Source: Pseudarcicella hirudinis | Lineage (GTDB): Bacteria > Bacteroidota > Bacteroidia > Cytophagales > Spirosomataceae | Direction of reading: 5' to 3' | Length of the DNA: 64,000 nucleotides | Assembly (NCBI RefSeq): GCF_900115665.1 | Contig: NZ_FOXH01000009.1 | Location: 62,001 to 126,000, forward strand | In this document: in pieces, positions 1 to 8,749 of the stretch | How the letters are laid out: each line of letters begins with the position of its first letter | Position numbering within the stretch: the first letter of the stretch is position 1 | Program-made: the position numbers and the translations under genes | The notes under the pieces: generated by a model | Told to the model about the DNA's origin: nothing | Databases searched by the model: none | What the model saw: only the letters and a program-made list of their open reading frames with translations

Positions 1-459
1 AAACATGGATTTAACGATACAGATATCGTCAGCTATTTTGGCTGTATGGGGGAACAAATCACTAATCCATGCCCGTGATTTTCCATATTGTTTAAAATCA
101 TAATAAGAACCGGCCAAAGGGAATTTAGCCTGATTGGCAGTCATCCCTGTCAGTCGCTGGCCCATGCGTATGGAAGCAGGTAATTCCTGCCCGAACATTT
201 CTCTTAATTTGGGCTTGTAATCAAACATTTCCAGTTGAGAAGGTGCACCATTCTGGAACAAATAGATCACTCTTTTAGCTTTGGGTGCAAAATGCGGTAA
301 ACCCGGCATAAAAGAAGCGGCCTCTGCATCGGCTCCTCCTGAAAACAGGTCAGGCATTAATAACGAACCTAAAGCAACACTGCCTAATCCCAAACTCATT
401 CTGGATAAGAATTTCCTGCGATTGATATTAAGGCTGTTCTCAATAATTTCTTTTTCCAT
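1..459 (-). CDS. DUF1501 family secreted protein (N-terminal part; gene runs off the window)
   Basis: Reading leftward from the ATG at 459, the first 153 codons are open and the gene continues past base 1. The N-terminus has a twin-arginine signal (NRRKFLSRMSLG) followed by a hydrophobic stretch. After that comes the DUF1501 opening KRVIYLFQNGAPSQLEMFDYKP. DUF1501 proteins belong to the alkaline phosphatase/sulfatase-like fold and are exported folded. Their substrates are unknown. The gene starts 2 bases after the stop of the PSD1/DUF1553 gene, so the two are almost certainly co-transcribed. This pairing is very common in Planctomycetes and Bacteroidota. The family call is firm. The reaction is not known. 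Confidence 0.85.
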   Translation of the reverse strand, partial: MEKEIIENSLNINRRKFLSRMSLGLGSVALGSLLMPDLFSGGADAEAASFMPGLPHFAPKAKRVIYLFQNGAPSQLEMFDYKPKLREMFGQELPASIRMGQRLTGMTANQAKFPLAGSYYDFKQYGKSRAWISDLFPHTAKIADDICIVKSMF

Positions 460-461
460 GA

Positions 462-2789
462 TTATGATTTGGTAATGGTTTCTTCTAAATTGTAAATAGT
501 GGTAATAACCTGCATTAAGGCTGCGGCAGAGGTTTTATTGATGTTTGGCGACATCGGATATTCACCTACCGACAGCAATTTCGAAGCACTTTGCTGCTGT
601 TTTGAATAAGTCTGAAGCTGATCTTTATAATAGTCTTTCAGAATGGATAATTCTTTGTCGCTGGCTTTCCGGCAAACAATTAACCTGAAGGCCTTGGCAA
701 TTTTGTCATCATCCGAACCTGATTCGGTAATCAGTTTGGTTGCCAGTACCCTCGAAGCCTCAAGTACAGTCGGGTCATTCATCATCACCAGCGCCTGCAA
801 CGGCGTATTGGTTTTTGATCTTTTTACCTCACATTGGTCTCTGTTGCTGGCATCAAAAAGAATCATTGACGGAGGAGGTAATGTTCTTTTGATAAAGGCA
901 TAAAGTCCTCTGCGATAAAGGCTTTCTCCATGATCCTGCTTATAGCTTGCCAGTAATCCTCTTCCGGAAGTAGAGGCCTCCCAAAGTCCGTCCGGCTGAT
1001 AAGCTTTTACACTCGGACCTCCCACTTTTCTGACCAGCAGTCCACTACTGGAAAGAATCAGGTCTTTTACAAATTCAGCCTGGATTCTGAATCGTGGTGC
1101 TCTGCTGAGGTATATATTTTCAGGGTCAGCTTTTAACTTTTCCGGAGAAATGCTGCTGGATTGTCTGTAAGTAGCAGACATAACGATTTGTTTTACCAGG
1201 CGTTTCATATCCCAGCCATGATTCATAAAATCTACTGAAAGCCAGTCGAGCAATTGAGGATGGGTCGGTAATTCTCCCTGCATACCAAAATCGCTGGCGG
1301 TTTTTACGATTCCACGACCGAAAAACTCCTGCCACATCTGATTAACGAATACCCTCGAAGTCAGGGGGTTTCTTTTGTCAAATAACCATTTGGTAAGTCC
1401 CAGGCGGTTTTTAGGATAATTATTATCAAAACCTAAGATAGATTTTGGTGTTCCGGCAACTACGGAATCCCCATGCTGGTCATAAACCCCTCTGTTGAGA
1501 ATATAGGTTGTTCTCGGTTTTTCCTGATCTCCCATAACAGAGACGATTAATTTGCTGGTATCCTGTTTGTTAACGAATTTCAAAATGCTTTTTACATCGG
1601 CATTACTGATTTCCATTTTTGGATTTTTGGCAAAAGTTTCCGGACCACCTACGGTCGACTCAATTCCGACTTCTTTCACATTATTAAAGAAGGCATACAT
1701 CTGATAGTATTCTTTCTGTGAAAAAGGATCATATTTATGGTCATGGCAATGAGCGCACTCCAGCGTAGCACCGATAAAAGCCCTTCCGAAAGTGTTGATC
1801 CGGTCTGTTACATATTCTACGCGGTATTCTTCATCAATCACCCCGCCTTCTTCCGTAATTTTATGATTCCGGTTAAAGCCCGTTGCCAATATCTGCTCTT
1901 TGCTGGCATTTGGTAACAAGTCTCCGGCCAGTTGCCAGCTTACAAACTGGTTATAAGGCATATTGGTATTGAAGGCATGAATCACCCAGTCTCTCCAGGG
2001 CCACTGACTTCTGTAATTATCATCCTGATACCCATGAGAATCGGCATAGCGGGCCAGGTCGAGCCAGTGTACAGCCATTTTTTCCCCATAAGCAGGGTTT
2101 TTCAATAGCCTGTCAACCAGGTTTTCATAAGCTTTGGAAGAATTATCAGCCATGAACTGATTCATCATTTCCAGCGTAGGAGGGAGTCCGGTGATATCCA
2201 GACAAACTCTTTTCAGCAAATGTTCCTTATCTGTTTCCTGATTCGGTTCCATACCTTTTTGTTCTATTTTGGCCAGAACAAAATAGTCAATTTCATTTTT
2301 TACCCAGTCTTTGTTATCTACTGAAGGCAAAGGACTTAGTTTTGGCGAAATAAAAGCCCAGTGTTTTTCATATTTGGCACCCTGCTTAATCCAGCGTTTC
2401 AGGATATCAATCTCACGGGAGTTAAGCTTTAAGTTTGAAGATGCCGGAGGCATCATTTCAGAAGTATCTTTGGTAGTAATTCTTAGAAAAGCCTCAGATA
2501 ATTCGGGTTTTCCCGGAATGATGGCATGGGCATTCGGATTATCTTTCAGCGCTTTATATGCCTCTTCAGGGATGTCTAACCTAAGTCCGGCTTCTCTTTT
2601 GTTGGCATCCGGGCCATGGCAGGCAATACATTTATCTGAGAGAATAGGGCGAACGTCAAAATTATAACTGACCAACTCCGGAATAGCTTCCTCTCCTACA
2701 TTTGCTGAAGAGGAGGACTGCCTGCATGATTCCAGAGAAAAGAATGTAAATGTTCCTGAAAGCAATAAAAGTAGAAATACCTTACGCAT
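462..2789 (-). CDS. PSD1/DUF1549-DUF1553 domain cytochrome c lipoprotein
   Basis: The protein has about 775 residues. The start is placed at the ATG at 2789 because it gives a lipoprotein signal (MRKVFLLLLL...LESC, Cys22), while the longer frame adds 14 unlikely residues. A planctomycete-type cytochrome domain carries the haem c motif CIACH (residues 54-58), followed by DUF1549 and then DUF1553. A second motif, CAHCHDHKYDP, is typical of the DUF1549/DUF1553 family. Such proteins are secreted, membrane-anchored and haem-bearing, and are usually paired with DUF1501 proteins, as here. They are thought to act in oxidative polymer degradation or electron transfer, but no reaction is established. 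A TACTTTTG promoter-like box lies upstream on the minus strand at 2961-2968. Confidence 0.9.
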   Translation of the reverse strand: MRKVFLLLLLSGTFTFFSLESCRQSSSSANVGEEAIPELVSYNFDVRPILSDKCIACHGPDANKREAGLRLDIPEEAYKALKDNPNAHAIIPGKPELSEAFLRITTKDTSEMMPPASSNLKLNSREIDILKRWIKQGAKYEKHWAFISPKLSPLPSVDNKDWVKNEIDYFVLAKIEQKGMEPNQETDKEHLLKRVCLDITGLPPTLEMMNQFMADNSSKAYENLVDRLLKNPAYGEKMAVHWLDLARYADSHGYQDDNYRSQWPWRDWVIHAFNTNMPYNQFVSWQLAGDLLPNASKEQILATGFNRNHKITEEGGVIDEEYRVEYVTDRINTFGRAFIGATLECAHCHDHKYDPFSQKEYYQMYAFFNNVKEVGIESTVGGPETFAKNPKMEISNADVKSILKFVNKQDTSKLIVSVMGDQEKPRTTYILNRGVYDQHGDSVVAGTPKSILGFDNNYPKNRLGLTKWLFDKRNPLTSRVFVNQMWQEFFGRGIVKTASDFGMQGELPTHPQLLDWLSVDFMNHGWDMKRLVKQIVMSATYRQSSSISPEKLKADPENIYLSRAPRFRIQAEFVKDLILSSSGLLVRKVGGPSVKAYQPDGLWEASTSGRGLLASYKQDHGESLYRRGLYAFIKRTLPPPSMILFDASNRDQCEVKRSKTNTPLQALVMMNDPTVLEASRVLATKLITESGSDDDKIAKAFRLIVCRKASDKELSILKDYYKDQLQTYSKQQQSASKLLSVGEYPMSPNINKTSAAALMQVITTIYNLEETITKS

Positions 2790-3239
2790 ATTTGATGTTT
2801 TAAATTTTGACAGATAAATCGGGAATTTCAAGAATGAATTATCGGGTATGCTGATCCGGAACTGTTTAAAATATGAAGTTCTTGTATGATTTTTCAGTTA
2901 ATTGGTTTATCCCCGGTCACAACCTCTGAAATCTCCAAAACTTCCCGGATATTGCTTTTACAAAAGTAAAACTTAGTATTCAACTAAACTTCTGTTAAAA
3001 TAACCAGATATTATACTATTTTGTCATAAAATAATCTGATTATTAATTTGCGCAGTTTTGTTCTGTATGAAGGAAAAACGGAATGATACCAAGAGCCTCA
3101 GAAGCAAGGTTATTCTCTTAAAAAGTTTTTGTATCGAAAAGTAAATTAGTTTATTTGTCTGTTAGGATATAGAATAAACCTATTTTTTACTAAATTGGTT
3201 GAAACTATTTCACTATGATGTACTTTAAAATATAACCAA
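2790..3239. other. Gene-free spacer between divergent genes
   Basis: This AT-rich stretch of about 450 bases separates the leftward PSD1 gene from the rightward haem-binding gene and must hold both promoters. The only recognisable element is a minus-strand TACTTTTG box at 2961-2968. I see no reading frame with coding character, no RNA gene and no strong hairpin. Confidence 0.5.
2961..2968 (-). promoter_or_regulatory. Putative -7 box (TACTTTTG) for the PSD1-DUF1501 operon
   Basis: The plus strand reads CAAAAGTA, so the minus strand reads TACTTTTG. This matches the Bacteroidota sigma-factor -7 consensus TAnnTTTG. It lies about 170 bases before the PSD1 start. No well-spaced TTG -33 element is visible, so the call is tentative. 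Confidence 0.35.
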
Positions 3240-3698
3240 ATGAAAAACAAATTGTTACTGGGCGTTCTGGCAATTTTAGTAATTATTCAATTTATCAGAC
3301 AAAATGATAATAACGGAGAAGCAATGGGAAGCCAGGATTTTACGCATCATTTGCAGGTACCGGAAAATGTGTTGAGTGTATTGAAAACGTCCTGTTTTGA
3401 CTGCCATTCAAATCACACGGAATATCCCTGGTATGCCAAAGTTAATCCTGTAGGCTTTTGGATTAACCACCATGTGGAAGAGGGAAAAGGGGAATTGAAT
3501 TTCTCCGACTTTTCAAGCTACAGTTTAAAGAAAATAGACCACAAGTTAGAGGAAATCGGAGAGGAAGTTGAAGGTCATGGAATGCCGATTTCTTCCTACA
3601 CGCTTATGCATAAAGAGGCAGAATTGACAGCAGAACAGATTAAGCTGATTGTTGACTGGGCAAAATCTGAAAGACAGAGACTTGCCGTATCAAAATAG
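3240..3698 (+). CDS. Small haem-binding (Haem_bd) c-type cytochrome
   Basis: This 152-residue protein begins with one hydrophobic segment (residues 4-20) that would anchor it or direct export. It then has a single c-type haem motif CFDCHSNH (Cys52, Cys55, His56) followed by EYPWYAKVNPVGFWINHHV. This arrangement is characteristic of the haem-binding domain family (PF14376) found in Bacteroidota, often beside DUF1501/cytochrome genes. It is probably a periplasmic electron-transfer protein. The ATG at 3240 gives a complete signal anchor. A strong terminator follows directly, so the gene appears monocistronic. Confidence 0.88.
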   Translation: MKNKLLLGVLAILVIIQFIRQNDNNGEAMGSQDFTHHLQVPENVLSVLKTSCFDCHSNHTEYPWYAKVNPVGFWINHHVEEGKGELNFSDFSSYSLKKIDHKLEEIGEEVEGHGMPISSYTLMHKEAELTAEQIKLIVDWAKSERQRLAVSK

Positions 3699-3712
3699 TA
3701 TAGAACAATATT

Positions 3713-3748
3713 ACTCCCGGTGGACTAAGGTTTCCGGGAGTTTTTTTT
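3713..3748 (+). terminator. Rho-independent terminator after the haem-binding gene
   Basis: Perfect 8-bp arms ACTCCCGG (3713-3720) and CCGGGAGT (3734-3741) are separated by 13 bases and followed by a run of T to 3748. Confidence 0.9.
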
Positions 3749-3759
3749 AGTAAAAGCAT

Positions 3760-4326
3760 TTGAAAAATGTCCTGAATAAAATAAAGCGGGTTTATGATTT
3801 ATCTGAAGAGGCTTTGTCGTTGCTGACTTCCCGGCTTCGTTTAGTGAATTTTCCTAAAGGTTATATTCTTTTTGAGGAAGGAAGAACCGAGAAGTACGCA
3901 TATTTTATAGAAAGAGGAATTGCCCGGGCATTTTGCCGGAAAGATGATAAGGAAATTACTTTCTGGTTCGGGTCTGAAGGAGAAATGCTTTTTTCTTACA
4001 ATAGTTATATTTCTGCTAAGCCGGGGTATGAAACGGTTGAATTATTAGAGGAGGCAATATTGTATGAAGTCAGTTTGTCAGACTTGCAGGAGCTTTTTCT
4101 CAATAACCTTGAATTGGCCAACTGGGGTAGGAAATTGGCTGAAACGGAGCTGATTAAAACAGAAGAAAGATTTATTTCATATCAGTTTACTCCTGCCATC
4201 CAACGTTATGAAGAACTGCTCAATTCCAATCCGGATTTACTGCAAAGAGTTTCCTTAGGACAAATCGCTTCTTTTCTCGGGGTGACGCAAGTGACCTTAA
4301 GCCGGATCCGAGCAGATTTCCGTTAG
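3760..4326 (+). CDS. Crp/Fnr family transcriptional regulator
   Basis: This 188-residue protein has an N-terminal cyclic-nucleotide-binding fold (about residues 20-115, with FPKGYILFEEGRTEKYAYFIERG) and a C-terminal helix-turn-helix ending in SLGQIASFLGVTQVTLSRIR. The only start that preserves the full domain is a TTG at 3760, because no ATG precedes the cNMP domain in frame. Cysteines for an iron-sulfur cluster of the FNR type are absent. In Bacteroidota this subgroup often sits beside small transporters. Here it lies 69 bases upstream of an SMR exporter on the same strand and probably controls it. A palindrome (ATTTGT-N7-ACAAAT, 4374-4392) just before the exporter start is a candidate operator. 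The ligand is unknown. Confidence 0.85.
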   Translation: MKNVLNKIKRVYDLSEEALSLLTSRLRLVNFPKGYILFEEGRTEKYAYFIERGIARAFCRKDDKEITFWFGSEGEMLFSYNSYISAKPGYETVELLEEAILYEVSLSDLQELFLNNLELANWGRKLAETELIKTEERFISYQFTPAIQRYEELLNSNPDLLQRVSLGQIASFLGVTQVTLSRIRADFR

Positions 4327-4373
4327 ATCCTTTTTTAACATTTGTAAAAAGAAAAGAGCCGGAAAAGCCGGAA

Positions 4374-4392
4374 ATTTGTAAAAAAAACAAAT
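4374..4392 (+). promoter_or_regulatory. Palindrome upstream of the SMR exporter; candidate Crp/Fnr operator
   Basis: ATTTGT (4374-4379) and ACAAAT (4387-4392) form a perfect inverted repeat with a 7-base A-rich spacer, ending 3 bases before the exporter ATG. A second copy of ATTTGTAAAAA lies at 4340-4350. The half-site form TTTGT/ACAAA resembles Crp/Fnr operators, but the assignment is inference. Confidence 0.35.
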
Positions 4393-4395
4393 ACT

Positions 4396-4713
4396 ATGGC
4401 TTGGTTATTTTTAGTGATCGCAGGTTTATTTGAAATCGGTTTTACAACATGTTTAAAATTATCGGATAATTTTACAAATTATAAATGGACAATCGGATTT
4501 TTCATTTCTATACTCAGTAGTTTTCTGTTTCTCAATAAAGCTATTCAGACAATCCCCTTAGGCACCGCTTATGCAGTCTGGACAGGTATCGGTGCTGTAG
4601 GAACGGTAATTGTCGGAGCTTTTCTGTATAAGGAGCCGACTGATTTTCTGCGGATTTTGTTCATTTTCCTATTAATCGGCTCAATTATCGGTCTGAAAAT
4701 GGTTTCGAAATAG
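4396..4713 (+). CDS. sugE: SMR family exporter, Gdx/SugE type (guanidinium exporter-like)
   Basis: This 105-residue protein has four transmembrane helices, as expected for small multidrug resistance transporters. The proton- and substrate-coupling glutamate is Glu13 in AGLFEIGF. The stretch PLGTAYAVWTGIGAVGTVIVG in helix 3 is almost the SugE/Gdx signature and differs from EmrE-type drug exporters. Gdx proteins work as antiparallel homodimers that exchange guanidinium for protons. No second SMR gene is adjacent, so a homodimer is expected. The neighbouring upstream Crp/Fnr gene likely regulates it. I see no guanidine riboswitch in the 69-base leader. Subfamily assignment is good, and the actual substrate is inferred from the family. 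Confidence 0.85.
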   Translation: MAWLFLVIAGLFEIGFTTCLKLSDNFTNYKWTIGFFISILSSFLFLNKAIQTIPLGTAYAVWTGIGAVGTVIVGAFLYKEPTDFLRILFIFLLIGSIIGLKMVSK

Positions 4714-4724
4714 TTCATTTCTTT

Positions 4725-6038
4725 TCAGACAAACATATTTAACAGAAGTACGCCCAGCAGTCCTGTTACCGAAGCCACTGCTTCCATGACAGACCAGGAA
4801 GAAAAAGTCTGACTGATACTCAGGTTAAAATATTCCTTAAACATCCAGAATCCGGTATCATTTACATTAGAAAAGAAGATACTTCCGGAACCTGTTACCA
4901 GTACAAGTAATTCAGGATTGGCAAGCCCGGAATGCGCCATCGGAGCAACGATTCCGGCAGTTGTAATTCCTGCTACGGTAGCAGAACCCAGGCAAACTCT
5001 CAGTAATGCTGCAATACCCCACGCCAGTAGCAAAGGTGAAAATGCGGAATCTTTTATGAGAGCTACAACTGCATCACTGACACCACTGTCTATTAGTACC
5101 TGTTTGAATGCCCCTCCGGCTCCGATAATCAGCAGCATCATGGCAATGGGTTTGACAGATTTTGTCAGAGTTTCCATGATTTCGTTCATATTTCTGCCAT
5201 TTCTGATGCCCAGTAACCACACACCTGCCAGAACAGCAATCAGAAGACAAATTACCGGATCTCCCACAAAATGAGAAACGGCCGATATATAAGGATTTTG
5301 GGCAAATAACAGTTTAGTAATTCCGGAGAAAACCATTAGTAAAACCGGCATTAATGCAACAAAAACACTGATTCCGAAAGAAGGAAGTTTTTCAGTGCTG
5401 ACACTTCCCGCCTGAAAAAGGTCCGGTAAAACAATGTCGAAACGCTTCATGGCTTTTCCAACGACAATTCCACTTAAAATAACTGCAGGAATGGCTATAA
5501 TTATCCCATACAATAAGGTAAGGCTCATATCTGCTTTATAAATATTGGCAATAGCAGCAGGTCCGGGATGCGGAGGCAGATAACCATGTGTGATCGACAA
5601 AGACGCCACGGCAGGAATCGCCAGGTAAAGAACCGGTAATTTAGTAGTTCGGGCTAATGAAAAGATAATAGGAGCAATGACAACGAGTGCGGAATTGAAA
5701 AACATCGGAATGCCGATGGCAAAACCTGTTGCAAGCAAAGCCCACTGAATGTTTTTGATTCCAAGTTTTTCCAATAATACATTGCTGATTTTCTGTGCCG
5801 CTCCGCTTTCAGATAAAATTTCACCGAGCATAGCTCCAAATCCCAGAACCATTGATAATTGCCCCAGTGTACTTCCTACACCCTTTTCAATGGAAGCCAG
5901 CACTTTGGAAACTTCCATGCCAAGGGCAACACCCGTTCCGATAGATACTAAAATTAAAGAAAGGAATGCATTTAATCTGACAACCAGAATCAGCACTAAC
6001 AGTACTGCAACTGAAAAGAGAATGGTCAGTAGAATCAT
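4725..6038 (-). CDS. gntP: Gluconate:H+ symporter, GntP family
   Basis: This 437-residue polytopic inner-membrane protein has about 12 hydrophobic segments. It has the family's glycine-rich features, including GATVAGITTAG-like LGSATVAGITTAGIVAP near residue 350 and NDTGFWMFKEYFNLS near residue 395, both characteristic of GntP permeases. Length matches the family (about 440). It lies 73 bases downstream of the gluconokinase gene and is presumably the last gene of the AraC-kinase-permease operon, bringing gluconate into the cell for phosphorylation. Its stop codon is only 11 bases from the convergent SMR gene, and no hairpin terminator is visible there. Confidence 0.9.
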   Translation of the reverse strand: MILLTILFSVAVLLVLILVVRLNAFLSLILVSIGTGVALGMEVSKVLASIEKGVGSTLGQLSMVLGFGAMLGEILSESGAAQKISNVLLEKLGIKNIQWALLATGFAIGIPMFFNSALVVIAPIIFSLARTTKLPVLYLAIPAVASLSITHGYLPPHPGPAAIANIYKADMSLTLLYGIIIAIPAVILSGIVVGKAMKRFDIVLPDLFQAGSVSTEKLPSFGISVFVALMPVLLMVFSGITKLLFAQNPYISAVSHFVGDPVICLLIAVLAGVWLLGIRNGRNMNEIMETLTKSVKPIAMMLLIIGAGGAFKQVLIDSGVSDAVVALIKDSAFSPLLLAWGIAALLRVCLGSATVAGITTAGIVAPMAHSGLANPELLVLVTGSGSIFFSNVNDTGFWMFKEYFNLSISQTFSSWSVMEAVASVTGLLGVLLLNMFV

Positions 6039-6111
6039 TTTAAAAGTTAGTAAATTGCAGTATGAGGAATGTATTGAAGTAAATACCTGAAATAAGGTCT
6101 TGCAGGAAATC

Positions 6112-7575
6112 TTAAAACTCTTCTTTCAAAACCTGATAAAGTCGCCGGAATTTGGCAAAACCTTTGTCATAAACCTCTCGGTTTTGCGGATTCGGATAAA
6201 AAGTCTGTTTGATCTGTGCTTCTTTAATATCCTTGAAATCACTGATAAAACCAAGCGCTTTCATCCCGATTTTTACGGCTCCGTAAGCTGAATGTTCAAT
6301 GACGTCATTCAGAATAAGCGGTCGGTTTAATACATCCGCCATCAGTTGCAGCCAGGCAGTTTGTTTGGTTACTCCACCCCCGACAATAATATTTTCCACA
6401 CTTATTCCTGAAGCTTCAATCAGTACTTCTGTGATATCTCTTAGGGCATAGGAAATACCTTCAACCGTTGCTCTTTCAAAATGACTCTTGTTATGATATG
6501 CTGAAATGCCAAAATATACTCCCCGGGCTTTCGCATTGAAATGCGGACTTCTTTCTCCCAATAAATAAGGAAGAAAAAGCAGTCCTTCCGAGCCGGCATC
6601 AATTTTGATGATTTCCTTGAAAAAACGCTGATAAGCATTGCTGCCTCGGTTCATAAAGTTTTTGACATACCAACCCAGAACATCTCCTGCATTGTTGGTT
6701 GCACCTCCCGAGATATAATAATTGTCTGCAAGATGATAACAGAATGTCCTTGCCTGAGCGTCAATTAAAGGATTATTGGTAGTTAACCTTACAGCAGCAC
6801 TCGTTCCGACAGTAATGGCCAGCGAGCCTTTTTGAATGGCACCTGCTCCCAGGTTGGCCAGACATCCGTCGTTTGCTCCGGTAACCAGTAAGGTGTTTTT
6901 TACAGATTCATGAAAGGTAGAACAACTATTGGTGACATGGAAAGGAGAGACTGGTTCAGAAAGTCTTTCAGGAGAAATACCAATATAATCCAGAATTTCC
7001 TGACTCCAGCTTAAGTTATGAATATCAAATAAACCTGTTGCAGATGCCACAGAGGTATCAATAATGAATTGTCCTGTAAGATGATAGAACACAAACTCTT
7101 TGATTCCGATGAATTTATAGGCTTTTTCGAAGAGTTTAGGCTCATTTTTTTTGAACCATAATAATTTACACAAGGGCGACATCGGATGTGTGGCCGTTCC
7201 ATTGATTTTATAGAAATCCAGCCCTGATCCCGAAGCATTAAGCGCATCAGCTTCTTCCACACTTCGGTTATCGGCCCAGGTAATCAGGTTGGTAAGCGGT
7301 AATCCTTTCTCATCCACCAGCATCAGGCTGTGCATCACACTGCTGAAACTGACTCCTGCCAAAAGATGAGTTTGTTCCACTTTTTTTCTGACAGTACTCA
7401 GCACTTCTACTACCGCCGTAAATATTTCTTCCGGATTTTGCTCACGCCTGTCTTCTTTTGGCTGAAAATAAGCATAGCCCACAGAATGTTGAGCCAGCGT
7501 ATTTCCTTCGAGGTCAAATGCTACCGCTTTCGTGGAAGTTGTGCCAATATCAAGTCCGATCAGAAAAGGATTCAT
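6112..7575 (-). CDS. gntK: FGGY-family carbohydrate kinase, gluconokinase
   Basis: This 487-residue FGGY kinase carries the phosphate-binding motif IGLDIGTTSTKAVAFD at the N-terminus, a DGCLANLGAGA central motif (GANDGC) and the C-terminal FGGY signature with the VGGGVTKQTAWLQLMADVLNRP adenosine-binding region. Xylulokinase and glycerol kinase share the fold. The gluconate permease next door and similarity to the Bacillus-type GntK (EQNPEEIF near residue 50, SFSSVMHSLMLVD) favour gluconokinase, which makes 6-phosphogluconate. It follows the AraC regulator by 47 bases on the same strand. Downstream enzymes of the Entner-Doudoroff or pentose phosphate route are not in the window. Confidence 0.85.
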   Translation of the reverse strand: MNPFLIGLDIGTTSTKAVAFDLEGNTLAQHSVGYAYFQPKEDRREQNPEEIFTAVVEVLSTVRKKVEQTHLLAGVSFSSVMHSLMLVDEKGLPLTNLITWADNRSVEEADALNASGSGLDFYKINGTATHPMSPLCKLLWFKKNEPKLFEKAYKFIGIKEFVFYHLTGQFIIDTSVASATGLFDIHNLSWSQEILDYIGISPERLSEPVSPFHVTNSCSTFHESVKNTLLVTGANDGCLANLGAGAIQKGSLAITVGTSAAVRLTTNNPLIDAQARTFCYHLADNYYISGGATNNAGDVLGWYVKNFMNRGSNAYQRFFKEIIKIDAGSEGLLFLPYLLGERSPHFNAKARGVYFGISAYHNKSHFERATVEGISYALRDITEVLIEASGISVENIIVGGGVTKQTAWLQLMADVLNRPLILNDVIEHSAYGAVKIGMKALGFISDFKDIKEAQIKQTFYPNPQNREVYDKGFAKFRRLYQVLKEEF

Positions 7576-7622
7576 TCACAAAAAGATTAAATTCAAAAAT
7601 GTATGTTAGTAAACTCAGGTTA

Positions 7623-8510
7623 TCAGAAAACATTGGTTTGTTGTTTCCTGAATTCAAGCGGAGTAATCTGAAGTTGTTTTTTAATAAATTTCCCAAAATG
7701 GGAAGCATCGCTGAACCCCATCTCATAAGCGATTTCTGCTACGTCTTTCTGTGTATAACTCAGCAGGTTCTTAGATTCAATGAGGATTCTTTCATTAATG
7801 AAATGTTTGGCATTCCGTCCGGTACTTTGTTTTACCAGTTCATTCAGATAATTAGGCGATAAATTAAGCAATTGCGCATATTCTTCCACATTTTTCTTCT
7901 TCACGTAATTTTTATTAATCAATTGCTGAAACTCATGTACGGTTTTTAAAGCCCTTGATTTCTGTACATTATCCTTTGAACCTGCTTCGTAAATGGTTTT
8001 AGTCTGGAATAAGAGAACCAGTAAATAAGCTTTCAGCATCGGGACTTTATGAGGTTCTTCACTCAGAAAAAGCTGACTCATGCTATTACAGGTGCTTGCA
8101 ACTTCCTGTTCTCGGGTTTGATCCAATGCTAAAAGATTGGTTTCACGGATGGAGAAAAAAGGAAATTCATCAAGGATTTTCTGAGGGTAATAAGAGATAA
8201 ATTCCTCTTTAAAATGAACCATAATACCTCTTTGTTTCGGATCGAAATTCCAGGAAACCGTTTGTCCGGGAGCGGCAAAAAACAGGGAATTTTCTATTTT
8301 TCCGAAAGGTGTTGTGTTGAGTGATACTTCTGTTTTTCCTGAATTTTGAAGGATGGCAATCTGATAGAAATTTGTTTTATAAGCTGGAATATCACCGTTT
8401 TGGTATTTTCCCAGTGTTTCAATTGAAAATATTGAAAAATCGAGAGACCGCTCCGGCTTATTCTTTAAGAAATCTTCCTGAAAGTTTGAAATCTCTACAA
8501 AATATTTCAT
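7623..8510 (-). CDS. AraC family transcriptional regulator of the gluconate operon
   Basis: The protein has 295 residues. The C-terminal 95 residues hold the two AraC helix-turn-helix motifs (NVEEYAQLLNLSPNYLNELVKQSTGRNAK and DVAEIAYEMGFSDASHFGKFIKKQ). The N-terminal part is a cupin-like ligand domain typical of Bacteroidota AraC regulators. It is the first gene of a three-gene leftward unit with gluconokinase and GntP, so local activation by gluconate or a related sugar acid is the simplest model. That ligand is inferred only from context. About 240 gene-free bases lie upstream, presumably with its promoter. Confidence 0.88.
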   Translation of the reverse strand: MKYFVEISNFQEDFLKNKPERSLDFSIFSIETLGKYQNGDIPAYKTNFYQIAILQNSGKTEVSLNTTPFGKIENSLFFAAPGQTVSWNFDPKQRGIMVHFKEEFISYYPQKILDEFPFFSIRETNLLALDQTREQEVASTCNSMSQLFLSEEPHKVPMLKAYLLVLLFQTKTIYEAGSKDNVQKSRALKTVHEFQQLINKNYVKKKNVEEYAQLLNLSPNYLNELVKQSTGRNAKHFINERILIESKNLLSYTQKDVAEIAYEMGFSDASHFGKFIKKQLQITPLEFRKQQTNVF

Positions 8511-8749
8511 TTTAAAAAGAAATGTCAGCTTTTAAACATGTGGATTATTGAGAAATGAAGGTCATTCCGGAAAAACATTAATTTTCATGAGTTTCAGAGA
8601 ATGTCCGCAAATTTCTGATGCAAATTTGGTTTTATTACCGTTAATTAAGACAGCACAAATCAATGGAAAAATGGCATATTTTACGGAATTAGTATTTTGA
8701 GGAGTTTATATTGCTGTTTTTATAGAATTTATAATCTTTTGAACAATGG

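Noticed and set aside
6112-7575. Xylulokinase for the FGGY kinase
   Set aside because: The adjacent GntP permease and Bacillus GntK-like features favour gluconokinase, and no xylose genes are nearby.
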